36,557 nt of DNA from Ignavibacteriota bacterium (GCA_016209795.1 JACQVI010000230.1:1-36557), one strand, 5' to 3'. Shown: positions 18,701 to 25,673, counted from the first letter of the stretch. The notes: a model not told the origin generated them from the letters alone. Program-made: numbers and translations.

Positions 18701-19382
18701 TGTTCAGAGGATTGATGATGATTTTTTGAACTGCTGTAATTTGTGGAAAGGTAAATGTTAATCCTGTTTGCGTCCATGTCGTCCCGCCATCTGTCGATTT
18801 CAAAATCCCCATCCCATACGAGGCACGAGCACCGGGAGTTCCAACAAGTGGTCGTTGGTAACGACTGATTTCACCTGTGCCAATGTAGATGATGTCGGGG
18901 TTGGTTGGATCCAGCGCTATTGTACTGACTGAGATTGTGTTTTGTCCCGTGTTGATGTAGCTCCACGCATTCGTCCCCTCACCTCCTGTTGTCGATTTCC
19001 AGAGTCCACCGCTGGCTGCACCTGCCCATACGATGTTTGGATCGATTGGATTAACAGCAAGAGCAAGTGTTCTCCCTCCAATATTTGTTGGACCAAGAGA
19101 ACTCCACTGTGAACTGTTGGCATCCATCGGAGAGTATTTCCGTTCTTTCTTTATCGATGCATTCACATAGCGAGCAGCTCTCTCAAACGCCCCCTGTGGA
19201 ATAAGTTCATACGGGTATGCACGCTGATTATACCACCACTCAAAACTTCTCAAAGCATCGCTCTCTCCTACTCTGCGAGTTTCATGATGATCTGTAGTTT
19301 TCAACGTTGGAAAAATGATCACAAGGAACGCCATGAAGAAAGAAATCAACGGTGCGACAATATATGGTATAATTTGCTTCAT
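15717..19382 (-). CDS. Large T9SS cargo protein with Asp-box (BNR/VPS10-like) beta-propellers
   Basis: A 1221-residue exported protein. The N-terminus has a hydrophobic segment (residues 3-27). Residues about 95-745 hold roughly eleven Asp-box/BNR repeats (S-x-D-G-G-x-x-W type: KSTDGGTTW, KSIDAGATW, MSLDAGESW, KSTDGGLSW, RSINGGQTW, KTTDAGLTW, RSSDGGISW), typical of VPS10/sortilin-like beta-propellers. An Ig-like module begins at SPNGGEVLAAG (about 750-850). Residues 1123-1221 are a T9SS type A sorting domain (FALFQNYPNPFNPST, VYDMLGQEV, GIYFYRL, VRKMLVLK). A proline run (ELPPPPPRGMF) lies near 1030. Ligand or enzymatic activity cannot be told from the sequence. It is divergent from clpS. Confidence 0.9.
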   Translation of the reverse strand: MKQIIPYIVAPLISFFMAFLVIIFPTLKTTDHHETRRVGESDALRSFEWWYNQRAYPYELIPQGAFERAARYVNASIKKERKYSPMDANSSQWSSLGPTNIGGRTLALAVNPIDPNIVWAGAASGGLWKSTTGGEGTNAWSYINTGQNTISVSTIALDPTNPDIIYIGTGEISRYQRPLVGTPGARASYGMGILKSTDGGTTWTQTGLTFTFPQITAVQKIIINPLNTSTLFAATSEGVYKSIDAGATWYQGNAVLMAMDAVMHPTDTTILYSSHGNLNSSPNPGIYMSLDAGESWDQLTNGLPSANFGRTPLAISPSNSSILYAGISSGASLGMIGLYKSTDGGLSWSAVSTLNYVGNQGWYNNVVAVHPESPDTVYCGGIDIYQSSDGGTLGNISSGRVHVDQHAIAFHPTNPRLMYFGCDGGVYKTTDGGSTFIDCNNGYITTQFYPGFANAAADSTIALGGLQDNGSLRYTGSPIWSHVLGADGGWCAIDPTNKNIMYAEHQNLVVFKSTNGGNSFFNINNGLPSGSNNTNFIPPFVISPSSPNILYAGARNVYKTTNGGSSWFSSNGAATLNGTNIACIGVSWTNPDTVLAATGTGALGASSLFEIFRSINGGQTWTNVTGSLPNRYPTDIKFHPTDSKIAYVTYSGYGTAHLFKTTDAGLTWNDFSANLPDIPHQCVTVDPEQTENMYVGTDLGVFRSSDGGISWEEFNNSMPAAMVLDLTISRANNAVRASTFGNGVYERKLIRTPSLALSSPNGGEVLAAGLIEEITWTQKFLNLVKLEYSTDDGSNWTLIADLIPASPASYAWSVSFISTTQGRIRITDAESGSLVDISDSVFTIMVNPDVFEGWNLLSIDLAVPDSRKNILFPTALSEAFTYARAYVRHDTLLNGVGYWLKFAAPQFTLYTGDSILSDTIEVQPGWNMIGSISKSIEVNSITEIPSGIVASLYYGFHSGYYTADSIRPKKGYWIKTSASGSLVLSASLSKIPARTENELDELNRLSIFDSKGCKQILYFTTETEVLDLNRYELPPPPPRGMFDVRFASGRMVEVLNEHQGELPIIISAASYPVRLSWKIKQPSNRLIVQLRDRTIDLEGSGETQISYLDSQIFLKLSPASIPEVPREFALFQNYPNPFNPSTVIRFQLPVSSWVTLKVYDMLGQEVTTLVQEFQDSGLRSVQWDADDIPSGIYFYRLVVEPIEKETRATKYVSVRKMLVLK

Positions 19383-19414
19383 GTGAGACTACTTGCTTGA
19401 TAATTGCTTAGAGT

Positions 19415-19443
19415 AATATATTTCATCTTGACTCAAAAGTCAA
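19415..19443 (-). promoter_or_regulatory. Putative promoter of the Asp-box T9SS gene
   Basis: On the minus strand: TTGACT (19443-19438), a 17-base spacer, TATATT (19420-19415), about 35 bases upstream of the ATG. The -35 box is one arm of the palindrome TTGACTcaaaAGTCAA (19428-19443). Confidence 0.65.
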
Positions 19444-19455
19444 TAGTGTATTTTG
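19428..19455 (+). promoter_or_regulatory. Weak divergent promoter candidate for clpS
   Basis: TTGACT (19428-19433) is the other arm of the palindrome noted on the minus strand. A TATTTTG (19449-19455) follows with an 18-base gap after the TTG, loosely fitting the Bacteroidota TTG/TAnnTTTG arrangement. Low certainty. Confidence 0.3.
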
Positions 19456-19510
19456 CATAAGTCTATGCTTTTTGCTACTTTTTCTTACATTGATTGATTT
19501 TTATGTATGA

Positions 19511-19822
19511 ATGATGGCAACTGCTCAGTTAGAAACGATCCCTGTGGGACCAGTAATCGAACTGGAAGAAGAACAGGGAATAGATGTCGCTATTCAGGAA
19601 CCGGCGAAGGTCATCCTGTTCAACGATGAAATCCATACGTTTGATGAAGTGATAGGACAGCTCATCAAAGCCCTTGGATGTGATGTAGCAAAGGCGGAAT
19701 CACTCGCCTGGGAAGTTCACAGCAATGGCAAAGCTGTTGTCTATCAAGGGGGAATGACAAAGTGTGTTCAAGTCAGTGGGGTGTTAGAAGAGATTGAATT
19801 ATTGACGCAGATCGAGGTGTAA
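19511..19822 (+). CDS. clpS: ATP-dependent Clp protease adaptor ClpS
   Basis: ClpS delivers N-degron substrates to ClpAP/ClpCP. This is a 103-residue protein with a flexible acidic N-terminal extension (1-30) and the ClpS fold from about residue 31: AKVILFNDEIHTFDEVIGQLIKALGC, LAWEVHSNGKAVVYQGG and a C-terminal LEEIELLTQIEV. Two adjacent ATGs (19511 and 19514) are possible starts. The antitoxin-like gene begins 30 bases downstream. Confidence 0.9.
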   Translation: MMATAQLETIPVGPVIELEEEQGIDVAIQEPAKVILFNDEIHTFDEVIGQLIKALGCDVAKAESLAWEVHSNGKAVVYQGGMTKCVQVSGVLEEIELLTQIEV

Positions 19823-19852
19823 CTCGAATTACAGGAGTGACAGGACAAAATC

Positions 19853-20056
19853 ATGACTAATATTGTAAAAGAGGCCCAAGTTCTTTACGATGCAAAAGGG
19901 AAAAAAACTCATGTCCTCCTTCCATTCAAGACCTATGAAAAATTACTTGATTACTTAGAGGACTTAGAAGACTTTCAAGCGATGAAGGAAGCAGAACACG
20001 AAAAAAGTATTCCATGGGCTGAGGCAAAAAAGAAGCTACTCCGAAGGAAAAAATGA
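19853..20056 (+). CDS. RelB/Phd-like antitoxin
   Basis: A 67-residue protein with an N-terminal strand pair (ALYDAKGKK-like: VLYDAKGKKTHVLLPFKTYEKL) and an acidic helix (LLDYLEDLEDFQAMKEAEHEKSI), ending in a basic Lys/Arg tail. This shape is typical of antitoxins paired with RelE-type toxins, where the N-terminal part binds the operator and the C-terminal part covers the toxin. GGAG lies upstream of the ATG. The stop codon overlaps the toxin-like start by four bases (ATGA). Because the toxin is broken, this gene may be an orphan antitoxin. Confidence 0.72.
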   Translation: MTNIVKEAQVLYDAKGKKTHVLLPFKTYEKLLDYLEDLEDFQAMKEAEHEKSIPWAEAKKKLLRRKK

Positions 20057-20310
20057 AATATGCTGTGGAAATCATGCCAACAGCGCAAAAAGAGCTTTAC
20101 AAAGTTTCTTACAATATATACAAACGCTCTATGCAGTTCATCGATAGTCTTTCGCAAGATCCTCGACCGATAGGTTGTAAGAAATTAGTAGGTTCGCAAA
20201 ATAGATGAAGAATACGGGTAGGAGTATATCGCATTCTGTACGAAATTGATGATATGAAGCACTTGGTAGTAGTTTACAGAGTTCGACATTGAAAAGAAGC
20301 ATCCCGATGA
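20053..20310 (+). pseudogene. RelE/ParE-type toxin interrupted by in-frame TGA codons
   Basis: Reading one frame from the ATG at 20053 gives an almost complete RelE-type toxin: KYAVEIMPTAQKELYK, a helix, SLSQDPRPIGCKKLVGSQNR, then TGA (20206-20208), then RIRVGVYRILYEIDD and VVVYRVRH, then a second TGA (20290-20292), KEASR and a final TGA at 20308-20310. The first TGA stands where the family usually has an aromatic residue (W by a TGG-to-TGA change is possible). The second stands where the family has Arg (CGA-to-TGA). With both restored the protein would be 85 residues, the normal size. No shift of frame is needed. Translation as it stands would yield a 51-residue fragment lacking the catalytic C-terminal strands. 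Confidence 0.82.
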
Positions 20311-23093
20311 CAGCTAACGAAATCCGAAATAGTTTTTTGAATTTCTTTAAAGAGCGTGGGCATACCATCGTTCCCAGCGCCCCAGTCATTCCATACGACG
20401 ACCCAACACTGCTTTTCACGAATGCTGGCATGAACCAGTTCAAAGATGTTTTTCTTGGGACTGGAACGAGGGACTACGTCCGTGTAGCAAACTCTCAAAA
20501 GTGTATCCGTGTCAGCGGCAAACACAACGATCTCGAAGAAGTAGGAAGAGATACGTACCACCATACATTCTTTGAGATGCTCGGTAACTGGTCATTCGGC
20601 TTGCCTGCTGAACGAAGCATTCGGCAAGCAGGCGACTACTATAAAAAAGAAGCGATCGAGTGGGCATGGGAACTTCTGACAAAAGTGTGGGGGCTCGATA
20701 AACGCCGGTTGTACGCAACAGTTTTTGAAGCCGATGATGAAGCAGAACAATGCTGGAAGAAAGTGACTGACATTGATCACTCCCATATTTTTCGTTTCGG
20801 TAAGAAAGATAATTTCTGGGAGATGGGAGAAACGGGACCGTGCGGACCCTGCTCTGAAATCCACATCGACCTGACTGACGACCTTTCGGGCGGAAAACTT
20901 ATCAATGCAGGCGATCCTCGTGTCATGGAGATTTGGAATCTCGTCTTCATCCAGTACGACCGGGATACTCAAGGGAATCTCACACCGCTTCCAGCAAAGC
21001 ACGTCGACACCGGTATGGGCTTCGAGCGGATGTGCGCTGTGCTGCAAGGGAAGAAGTCGAACTATGATACTGATGTCTTTATGCCAATTATTCATCGTAT
21101 CGGCGAGCTTACTGGAAAAGGATACAAAGGCACACTTGATCGTGGGACAGACATTGCGATGCGCGTCATTGCCGACCATATGCGGATGCTTTCGTTTTCG
21201 ATTGTCGATGGCGGGATTCCTTCCAACGAAGGACGTGGCTATGTCATGCGTCGCATCCTTCGCCGTGCAGCACGCTTTGAAAGGAATCTTAGCATGCATG
21301 AACCCTTTATTTACAAAGTTGTTGAAGCAGTTGTGCGGTCCATGGGCGATCAGTATCCAGAAATCAGAGAGAAGCAATCGTACATTGAGCGTGTGATTAA
21401 AGGCGAAGAGGAGAGCTTCAATGCGACACTTGACCGTGGTCTGGAGATTTTTGAGTCTGTTATCGATGAGATTGGTCACTCCAAAACGTTTCCTGGTGAA
21501 GATGCTTTCAAGTTGTATGACACGTACGGCTTTCCGCTTGACCTTACGGAGATGATGGCTAAGGAGAGAGGGTTGACGGTCGATACTGCGAGGTTTGTGG
21601 AGTTAATGGAGGAGCAGAGAGAGCGATCTAGAGAAGAAGCTAAAGGAAAATCAGTGCCCTCAATTCTAAGTTTTATGCACAAGGATGAGGTCACTACTCC
21701 AACGCAGTTTGTGGGGTATGAAATGGATAGATGTGAAGCTACAATATTAAGTCTAGCTCAGGGATTTCTTATCCTAGATCGCACACCTTTTTATGCTGAA
21801 GCTGGTGGTCAAGTTGGGGACACGGGACAATTGATCGCTGGCGAAATAAAGGTTAAGGTCATTGACACGATAAAAAAAGATAATCTTATTACTCACCGCT
21901 ACGAAGGGTCAGAGGATATTTTTTTTCATAAAATCATTGCTGAAATTGATAAATCTAGACGTCGCAACATCGAGCGCAACCACACCGCTACTCACATTGT
22001 CCACGAGGCGTTGCGGCGAGTGCTCGGCACGCACGCTCATCAGCAAGGCTCGCTTGTCGCACCGGATCATCTGCGTTTCGACTTCAATCATTTTGAAAAA
22101 ATTACCCCCGATCAGCTCAGAGCAATTGAAGAAATGGTTAACGAGAAGATTGCAGAGTCTATTACGGTTGTCGCACTGAATGATCCGAAGGATTGGCTTA
22201 CGATTGAAGAAGCAAAGAGAAAATATCCCAATGTAAAGATGTTTTTCGGTGATAAATACGGTGATCGCGTTCGCATCGTCGAGATTGATCCTAAGTTTTC
22301 CGTCGAGCTGTGTGGAGGTACACATGTCAAGAACACAAGGGATATTGGTCTGTTCAAGATTATCTCTGAATCGAGCATTGCCAGCGGCATCAGGCGTATC
22401 GAAGCAGTCACGGGCGATGGGCTCAGCCAGTACATCCAGAAGCAGCTTAAAAAAATTGGTGAGCTTGATGAACGGCTTGCCAAACTCATTGAGGAAAAAG
22501 AAACACTCGAAAAAGAGCTTGGTCTGTACAAAAAGGTAGAGTCAACGCCTCGACCTTCACTTGGTATTGTTTCACTCCCAGCAGATCGAGTAAGCAGAAA
22601 AGAGATCGATGCGGTGGAGAATGCACTTCGTCAGCGCGAAGAAACAATTGAATACATCGCCAAATCCACGCTCGATCTCAAGAAAGAAATTAGTAAACAT
22701 CGTGTGAACAAAGCGTCATCGAATATCGAATCACTTGTTGCCTCTGGAGTCTCCCTCGATGGCTTCAAGGTTGTGTCGGCAAAGATCGAAGCGAGTGACA
22801 TGGAAGAACTCAAAAGCTTAGGTGACACGCTCCGCTCAAAGCTGTCTTCAGGTGTAGGTGTGCTTGGCGCTGTCGTGGATGAAAAAGTTGCACTCGTGTG
22901 TGTTGTGACAGATGATCTTATCAAAAACAAAAACCTGCAAGCGGGCAAAATCGTTGGAGAGATCGCTAAGCGAGTTGGGGGAGGCGGCGGCGGACGACCA
23001 CATCTCGCAACCGCAGGCGGAAAGGATGTATCTAAGCTTGATGAAGCACTCCGACAAACTGCCGCGATCGTTCAAACAATGCTAAAAACCTGA
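20307..23093 (+). CDS. alaS: Alanyl-tRNA synthetase
   Basis: Charges tRNA-Ala. The 928 residues contain the class II catalytic domain (DPTLLFTNAGMNQFKDVFLG, HNDLEEVGRDTYHHTFFEMLG), the editing domain with H559-TAT-H563 and C669-GGT-H673 zinc/editing motifs, and the C-Ala domain with a poly-Gly stretch before RPHLATAGGKD. The start at 20307 (MTANEIRNSF) is chosen for homology with other AlaRS; a longer frame from 20289 exists. The ATG overlaps the final TGA of the broken toxin. Residues 99-109 (LPAERSIRQAG) are an insertion in the near-invariant NxSFGDYxK segment, encoded by an imperfect palindrome. Confidence 0.97.
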   Translation: MTANEIRNSFLNFFKERGHTIVPSAPVIPYDDPTLLFTNAGMNQFKDVFLGTGTRDYVRVANSQKCIRVSGKHNDLEEVGRDTYHHTFFEMLGNWSFGLPAERSIRQAGDYYKKEAIEWAWELLTKVWGLDKRRLYATVFEADDEAEQCWKKVTDIDHSHIFRFGKKDNFWEMGETGPCGPCSEIHIDLTDDLSGGKLINAGDPRVMEIWNLVFIQYDRDTQGNLTPLPAKHVDTGMGFERMCAVLQGKKSNYDTDVFMPIIHRIGELTGKGYKGTLDRGTDIAMRVIADHMRMLSFSIVDGGIPSNEGRGYVMRRILRRAARFERNLSMHEPFIYKVVEAVVRSMGDQYPEIREKQSYIERVIKGEEESFNATLDRGLEIFESVIDEIGHSKTFPGEDAFKLYDTYGFPLDLTEMMAKERGLTVDTARFVELMEEQRERSREEAKGKSVPSILSFMHKDEVTTPTQFVGYEMDRCEATILSLAQGFLILDRTPFYAEAGGQVGDTGQLIAGEIKVKVIDTIKKDNLITHRYEGSEDIFFHKIIAEIDKSRRRNIERNHTATHIVHEALRRVLGTHAHQQGSLVAPDHLRFDFNHFEKITPDQLRAIEEMVNEKIAESITVVALNDPKDWLTIEEAKRKYPNVKMFFGDKYGDRVRIVEIDPKFSVELCGGTHVKNTRDIGLFKIISESSIASGIRRIEAVTGDGLSQYIQKQLKKIGELDERLAKLIEEKETLEKELGLYKKVESTPRPSLGIVSLPADRVSRKEIDAVENALRQREETIEYIAKSTLDLKKEISKHRVNKASSNIESLVASGVSLDGFKVVSAKIEASDMEELKSLGDTLRSKLSSGVGVLGAVVDEKVALVCVVTDDLIKNKNLQAGKIVGEIAKRVGGGGGGRPHLATAGGKDVSKLDEALRQTAAIVQTMLKT
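20601..20633 (+). repeat. In-frame palindromic insert in alaS
   Basis: 33 bases encoding LPAERSIRQAG, inserted between Gly and Asp of the SFG-DYY motif. GCTTGCC (20599-20605) pairs with GGCAAGC (20623-20629), and GCCTGCT (20603-20609) with AGCAGGC (20627-20633). CATTCGGC is repeated directly at 20593-20600 and 20618-20625. Restoring SFGDYYKKEA by deletion leaves the frame intact. Confidence 0.8.
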
Positions 23094-23122
23094 TACCTAC
23101 AACCTATCACCTCAAACCTATT
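23088..23122 (+). repeat. Degenerate heptamer array before gmhA
   Basis: Five consecutive 7-base units, each beginning ACCT (at 23088, 23095, 23102, 23109, 23116). The first unit overlaps the alaS stop codon and the array ends one base before the gmhA ATG (23124), occupying the place of a Shine-Dalgarno sequence. Confidence 0.8.
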
Positions 23123-23123
23123 T

Positions 23124-23726
23124 ATGGCACATCTACCCTTGACCCTCGTCTACCGCCAAAAATACATTCAAGATCAGCTCAACGAAAGCGCTGAGACAAA
23201 AAAGAAAATCTTTGATGCGTGCGCTGGCGACATCCTGAAAGCTGTTGACACAATCATCAAATGTTATAACGATAAAGGGAAGGTGTTGCTGTGTGGCAAT
23301 GGCGGCAGCGCAGCAGACTCACAGCACATTGCTACGGAGCTTGTCATCCGCATGAATAAGTCCGACCGACCTCCCCTGGCTGCCGTTGCACTGACTACCG
23401 ATTCTTCTATGCTGACCGCCGGTGGGAACGATATTGGTTTTGAGAACGTCTTCTCTCGTCAGGTAGAAGCGCTTGGGAATAAGGGAGATGTTCTCATTGC
23501 GATCAGCACAAGCGGAAAATCTGAAAACGTGAATCGTGCAATTAAGGAGGCAAAGAAGCGTGGAATGACCGTTATCGGATTTTTGGGCAAGGATGGAGGA
23601 GTATCGAAAGAGCTGGTCGATATTCCGATCATCATTCCGTCCAACGACACGCAGCGAATTCAGGAAGGACATATTACAGTCGCACACATTATCTGTGGCA
23701 TCCTTGAACATGAGATGTTCGGTTAA
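23124..23726 (+). CDS. gmhA: Sedoheptulose-7-phosphate isomerase (phosphoheptose isomerase)
   Basis: The first step of ADP-heptose synthesis for the LPS inner core: sedoheptulose-7-P to D-glycero-D-manno-heptose-7-P. The 200 residues form a single SIS domain with GmhA hallmarks: LLCGNGGSAADSQHIATELV, ALTTDSSMLTAGGNDIGFENVFSRQ (abbreviated motifs), ISTSGKSENV, and the C-terminal TQRIQEGHITVAHIICGILE containing the active-site Gln/His. It lies 30 bases after alaS. The following glycosylphosphotransferase also fits surface polysaccharide work. Confidence 0.93.
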   Translation: MAHLPLTLVYRQKYIQDQLNESAETKKKIFDACAGDILKAVDTIIKCYNDKGKVLLCGNGGSAADSQHIATELVIRMNKSDRPPLAAVALTTDSSMLTAGGNDIGFENVFSRQVEALGNKGDVLIAISTSGKSENVNRAIKEAKKRGMTVIGFLGKDGGVSKELVDIPIIIPSNDTQRIQEGHITVAHIICGILEHEMFG

Positions 23727-23813
23727 GTAACAAAGTATTAAGCATCTGAGTACTGAGATCATGAAATATATGTCTCGCGACGAGTGATTCTATGGAATCG
23801 TCACAAAACGAAA

Positions 23814-23834
23814 ATCCCACATCTCACATCCTTT
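23814..23834 (+). repeat. Short heptamer array before the glycosylphosphotransferase gene
   Basis: Three consecutive 7-base units each beginning ATC (23814, 23821, 23828; two of them ATCnCAC), ending four bases before the ATG at 23839. Further upstream (23726-23760) AG dinucleotides recur at 8-, 7-, 8- and 7-base spacing. Confidence 0.55.
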
Positions 23835-23838
23835 AGTA

Positions 23839-25248
23839 ATGGCGCGTCCTCGCCGTAACGACTTCCTCATACCAACACTCGGTGTTTTGTTCGACAGCAT
23901 CGCCATTGAGTGCGCGTTTCTCTTAGCGTACTGGATTCGGTTCAAGACATCATTCTTCACATTCCTTCCGCTTAATGAATCAACACCTCCGTTAGACGCT
24001 TACGTGTTTGGTTCATTTGTTGTCATTCCTGTGTGGCTATTAATCTTCAATTCCCGAAAGATGTATGGAGCTCGCCGAAATGTTGCTCTCAGTGACGAGT
24101 TTTTCACCGTCCTCAAGCTCGTGACGCTTGCGATGCTCGTCGTCATGAGTATGGCGTTTTTCTATCGTGCCTTTTCCTATTCACGCATCGTGTTTGGATT
24201 GTTGTGGGGGTTTTCGATTACACTGATTTTTTTGGGACGAGTTGTTTTATATCGGATCGAGAAGGCACTTTACCGAAGCGGAAGGGAGTTACGCAACGCT
24301 GTCATTATTGGAAGCAATGACACTGCCAATCGTATCTACGAATCGCTTCACAACCATCCAATGCTTGGCTACAGATTCATCGGCTATTTTGCCGACCAAG
24401 AAAATACGGACGATCTCCCGTTAGCACAGGCAGCATATCTCGGAACGCTGAAAGAAGCTCCATCAAAACTTTCTCATGAGCACGTCGAGCTTGCTCTGAT
24501 TGCCGTGAATAACGATGACCACCCAAAGCTTTACAACATCATCCAAGAATGTGAAGGAAAAAACATCGAATTCATGATGGTTCCAGACATTCTGGAGATC
24601 ATGGCAAGCCCTGATAAGGTCGGGATGAAAGAGATCGAGGGCATCCCATTCATCAAAATCAAAGGCGTACCGATGACCACATGGGGGAGAATCATGAAGC
24701 GTGCATTCGATATCGTTATTTCCTCACTCCTCTTAGTTATAAGCTCTCCGATTTTTGTCCTCATTGCGGCTCTCATCAAACTCGGTTCCAAAGGACCGGT
24801 GTTATTTCGACAAGAGCGAATAGGCATTGACGGCAAGCAATTCGAAATGGTAAAGTTTCGTTCGATGAAAACCGGATCAGAGCATTTCGATGAAGAAGCG
24901 GGACTTGGAATCTCGAACGATCCGCGTCAAACACGAGTCGGCAGAATTCTCAGAAAAGCAAGTCTTGATGAACTGCCTCAGTTGATCAATGTTTTCAAAG
25001 GGCAGATGAGTTTGGTTGGACCACGACCTGAGCGTCCCTATTTCGTTGAGCAGTTTAGTCGTCTTGTTCCGAAGTACTTAGACCGCCATCGTGTGAAGAC
25101 TGGCATGACTGGCTGGGCACAGGTCAATGGTCTCCGCGGCAACTCGTCCCTCGAAGAACGCATCAAGTACGACATTTACTACATCGAAAACTGGTCGCTC
25201 TGGTTCGACATCAAGATTTTACTGAAAACAATCCGCGCGCTGTTCTGA
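23839..25248 (+). CDS. Undecaprenyl-phosphate glycosylphosphotransferase (WcaJ/EpsE-like)
   Basis: An initiating enzyme for exopolysaccharide or O-antigen synthesis that transfers a sugar-1-phosphate to undecaprenyl phosphate at the inner membrane. The 469 residues have four or five N-terminal membrane segments (within about 1-145), a CoA_binding_3/Rossmann-like domain (about 150-265; AVIIGSNDTANRI), another membrane segment (about 288-312) and the C-terminal bacterial sugar transferase domain: RQERIGIDGKQFEMVKFRSM, RKASLDELPQLINVFKGQMSLVGPRP, TGMTGWAQVNGLRG and the final YIENWSLWFDIKILLKT. The sugar specificity cannot be told. No other polysaccharide genes are next to it apart from gmhA. Confidence 0.93.
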   Translation: MARPRRNDFLIPTLGVLFDSIAIECAFLLAYWIRFKTSFFTFLPLNESTPPLDAYVFGSFVVIPVWLLIFNSRKMYGARRNVALSDEFFTVLKLVTLAMLVVMSMAFFYRAFSYSRIVFGLLWGFSITLIFLGRVVLYRIEKALYRSGRELRNAVIIGSNDTANRIYESLHNHPMLGYRFIGYFADQENTDDLPLAQAAYLGTLKEAPSKLSHEHVELALIAVNNDDHPKLYNIIQECEGKNIEFMMVPDILEIMASPDKVGMKEIEGIPFIKIKGVPMTTWGRIMKRAFDIVISSLLLVISSPIFVLIAALIKLGSKGPVLFRQERIGIDGKQFEMVKFRSMKTGSEHFDEEAGLGISNDPRQTRVGRILRKASLDELPQLINVFKGQMSLVGPRPERPYFVEQFSRLVPKYLDRHRVKTGMTGWAQVNGLRGNSSLEERIKYDIYYIENWSLWFDIKILLKTIRALF

Positions 25249-25276
25249 TTCACTTGTCCAGTGTTGGTGGTGAATT

Positions 25277-25316
25277 GTTAATTAGTTGATTGGTTAATTG
25301 GGTAACTGGTTAATTT
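25277..25316 (+). repeat. Degenerate octamer tandem array
   Basis: Five consecutive 8-base units of consensus GTTAATTG (25277, 25285, 25293, 25301, 25309) in the gap between the glycosylphosphotransferase and the small membrane protein. Confidence 0.8.
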
Positions 25317-25340
25317 CTTCATGTCTTTGCTCAACGCAAC

Positions 25341-25375
25341 AATCAGAAATCTAAAATCGCAAATCAAAAATCTCT
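25341..25375 (+). repeat. Degenerate heptamer array before the small membrane-protein gene
   Basis: Five consecutive 7-base units beginning AATC (25341, 25348, 25355, 25362, 25369), mostly AATCnnA. The array ends one base before the GTG at 25377. Confidence 0.82.
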
Positions 25376-25376
25376 C

Positions 25377-25670
25377 GTGATTACTCTTTTCATCTTCTAC
25401 ATTCACACGATTGCTGCTGTAGCATTTTTTACGAAGCGCTGGCAAGAAGCTGATATCAAAGAAGGCTTTCTCGCTGTCGGATTTCTTGCATTGATCTTCT
25501 CCGTCGGTTGGTCGATATCGGCGTTTATCTTACAGTTTCTTGTTGCGAAGGAAGGTTTCGCTCGCTGGCTCGATCGGGATACGCTCTCACTGATCTTGCT
25601 GACTGTGATGGAGAGTGTATTTTATTATGTGCAGGTGAAGAGGAGAAGAAAAAGAATCATCGCTGCGTAG
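25377..25670 (+). CDS. Small integral membrane protein of unknown function
   Basis: A 97-residue protein that I do not recognise as a named family. Three hydrophobic segments are visible: residues 2-18 (ITLFIFYIHTIAAVAFF), 30-53 (GFLAVGFLALIFSVGWSISAFILQ) and 66-86 (TLSLILLTVMESVFYYVQV), followed by a basic tail KRRRKRIIAA likely to be cytoplasmic. The start appears to be GTG at 25377; there is no in-frame ATG near it and no Shine-Dalgarno, only the heptamer array. It is upstream of pgsA/pgpA and on the same strand, which hints at a membrane or lipid-related role but does not prove it. Confidence 0.65.
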   Translation: MITLFIFYIHTIAAVAFFTKRWQEADIKEGFLAVGFLALIFSVGWSISAFILQFLVAKEGFARWLDRDTLSLILLTVMESVFYYVQVKRRRKRIIAA

Positions 25671-25673
25671 AGT

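Noticed and set aside
20206-20208. Selenocysteine or reassigned TGA in the RelE-type gene
   Set aside because: The position is normally aromatic and not catalytic Cys, no SECIS-like hairpin was evident, and intact genes in the window use TGA as a stop (for example those ending at 4519, 7420 and 30582).
23088-25375. CRISPR array
   Set aside because: The repeats are 7-8 bases, degenerate and without spacers, and no cas gene is present.
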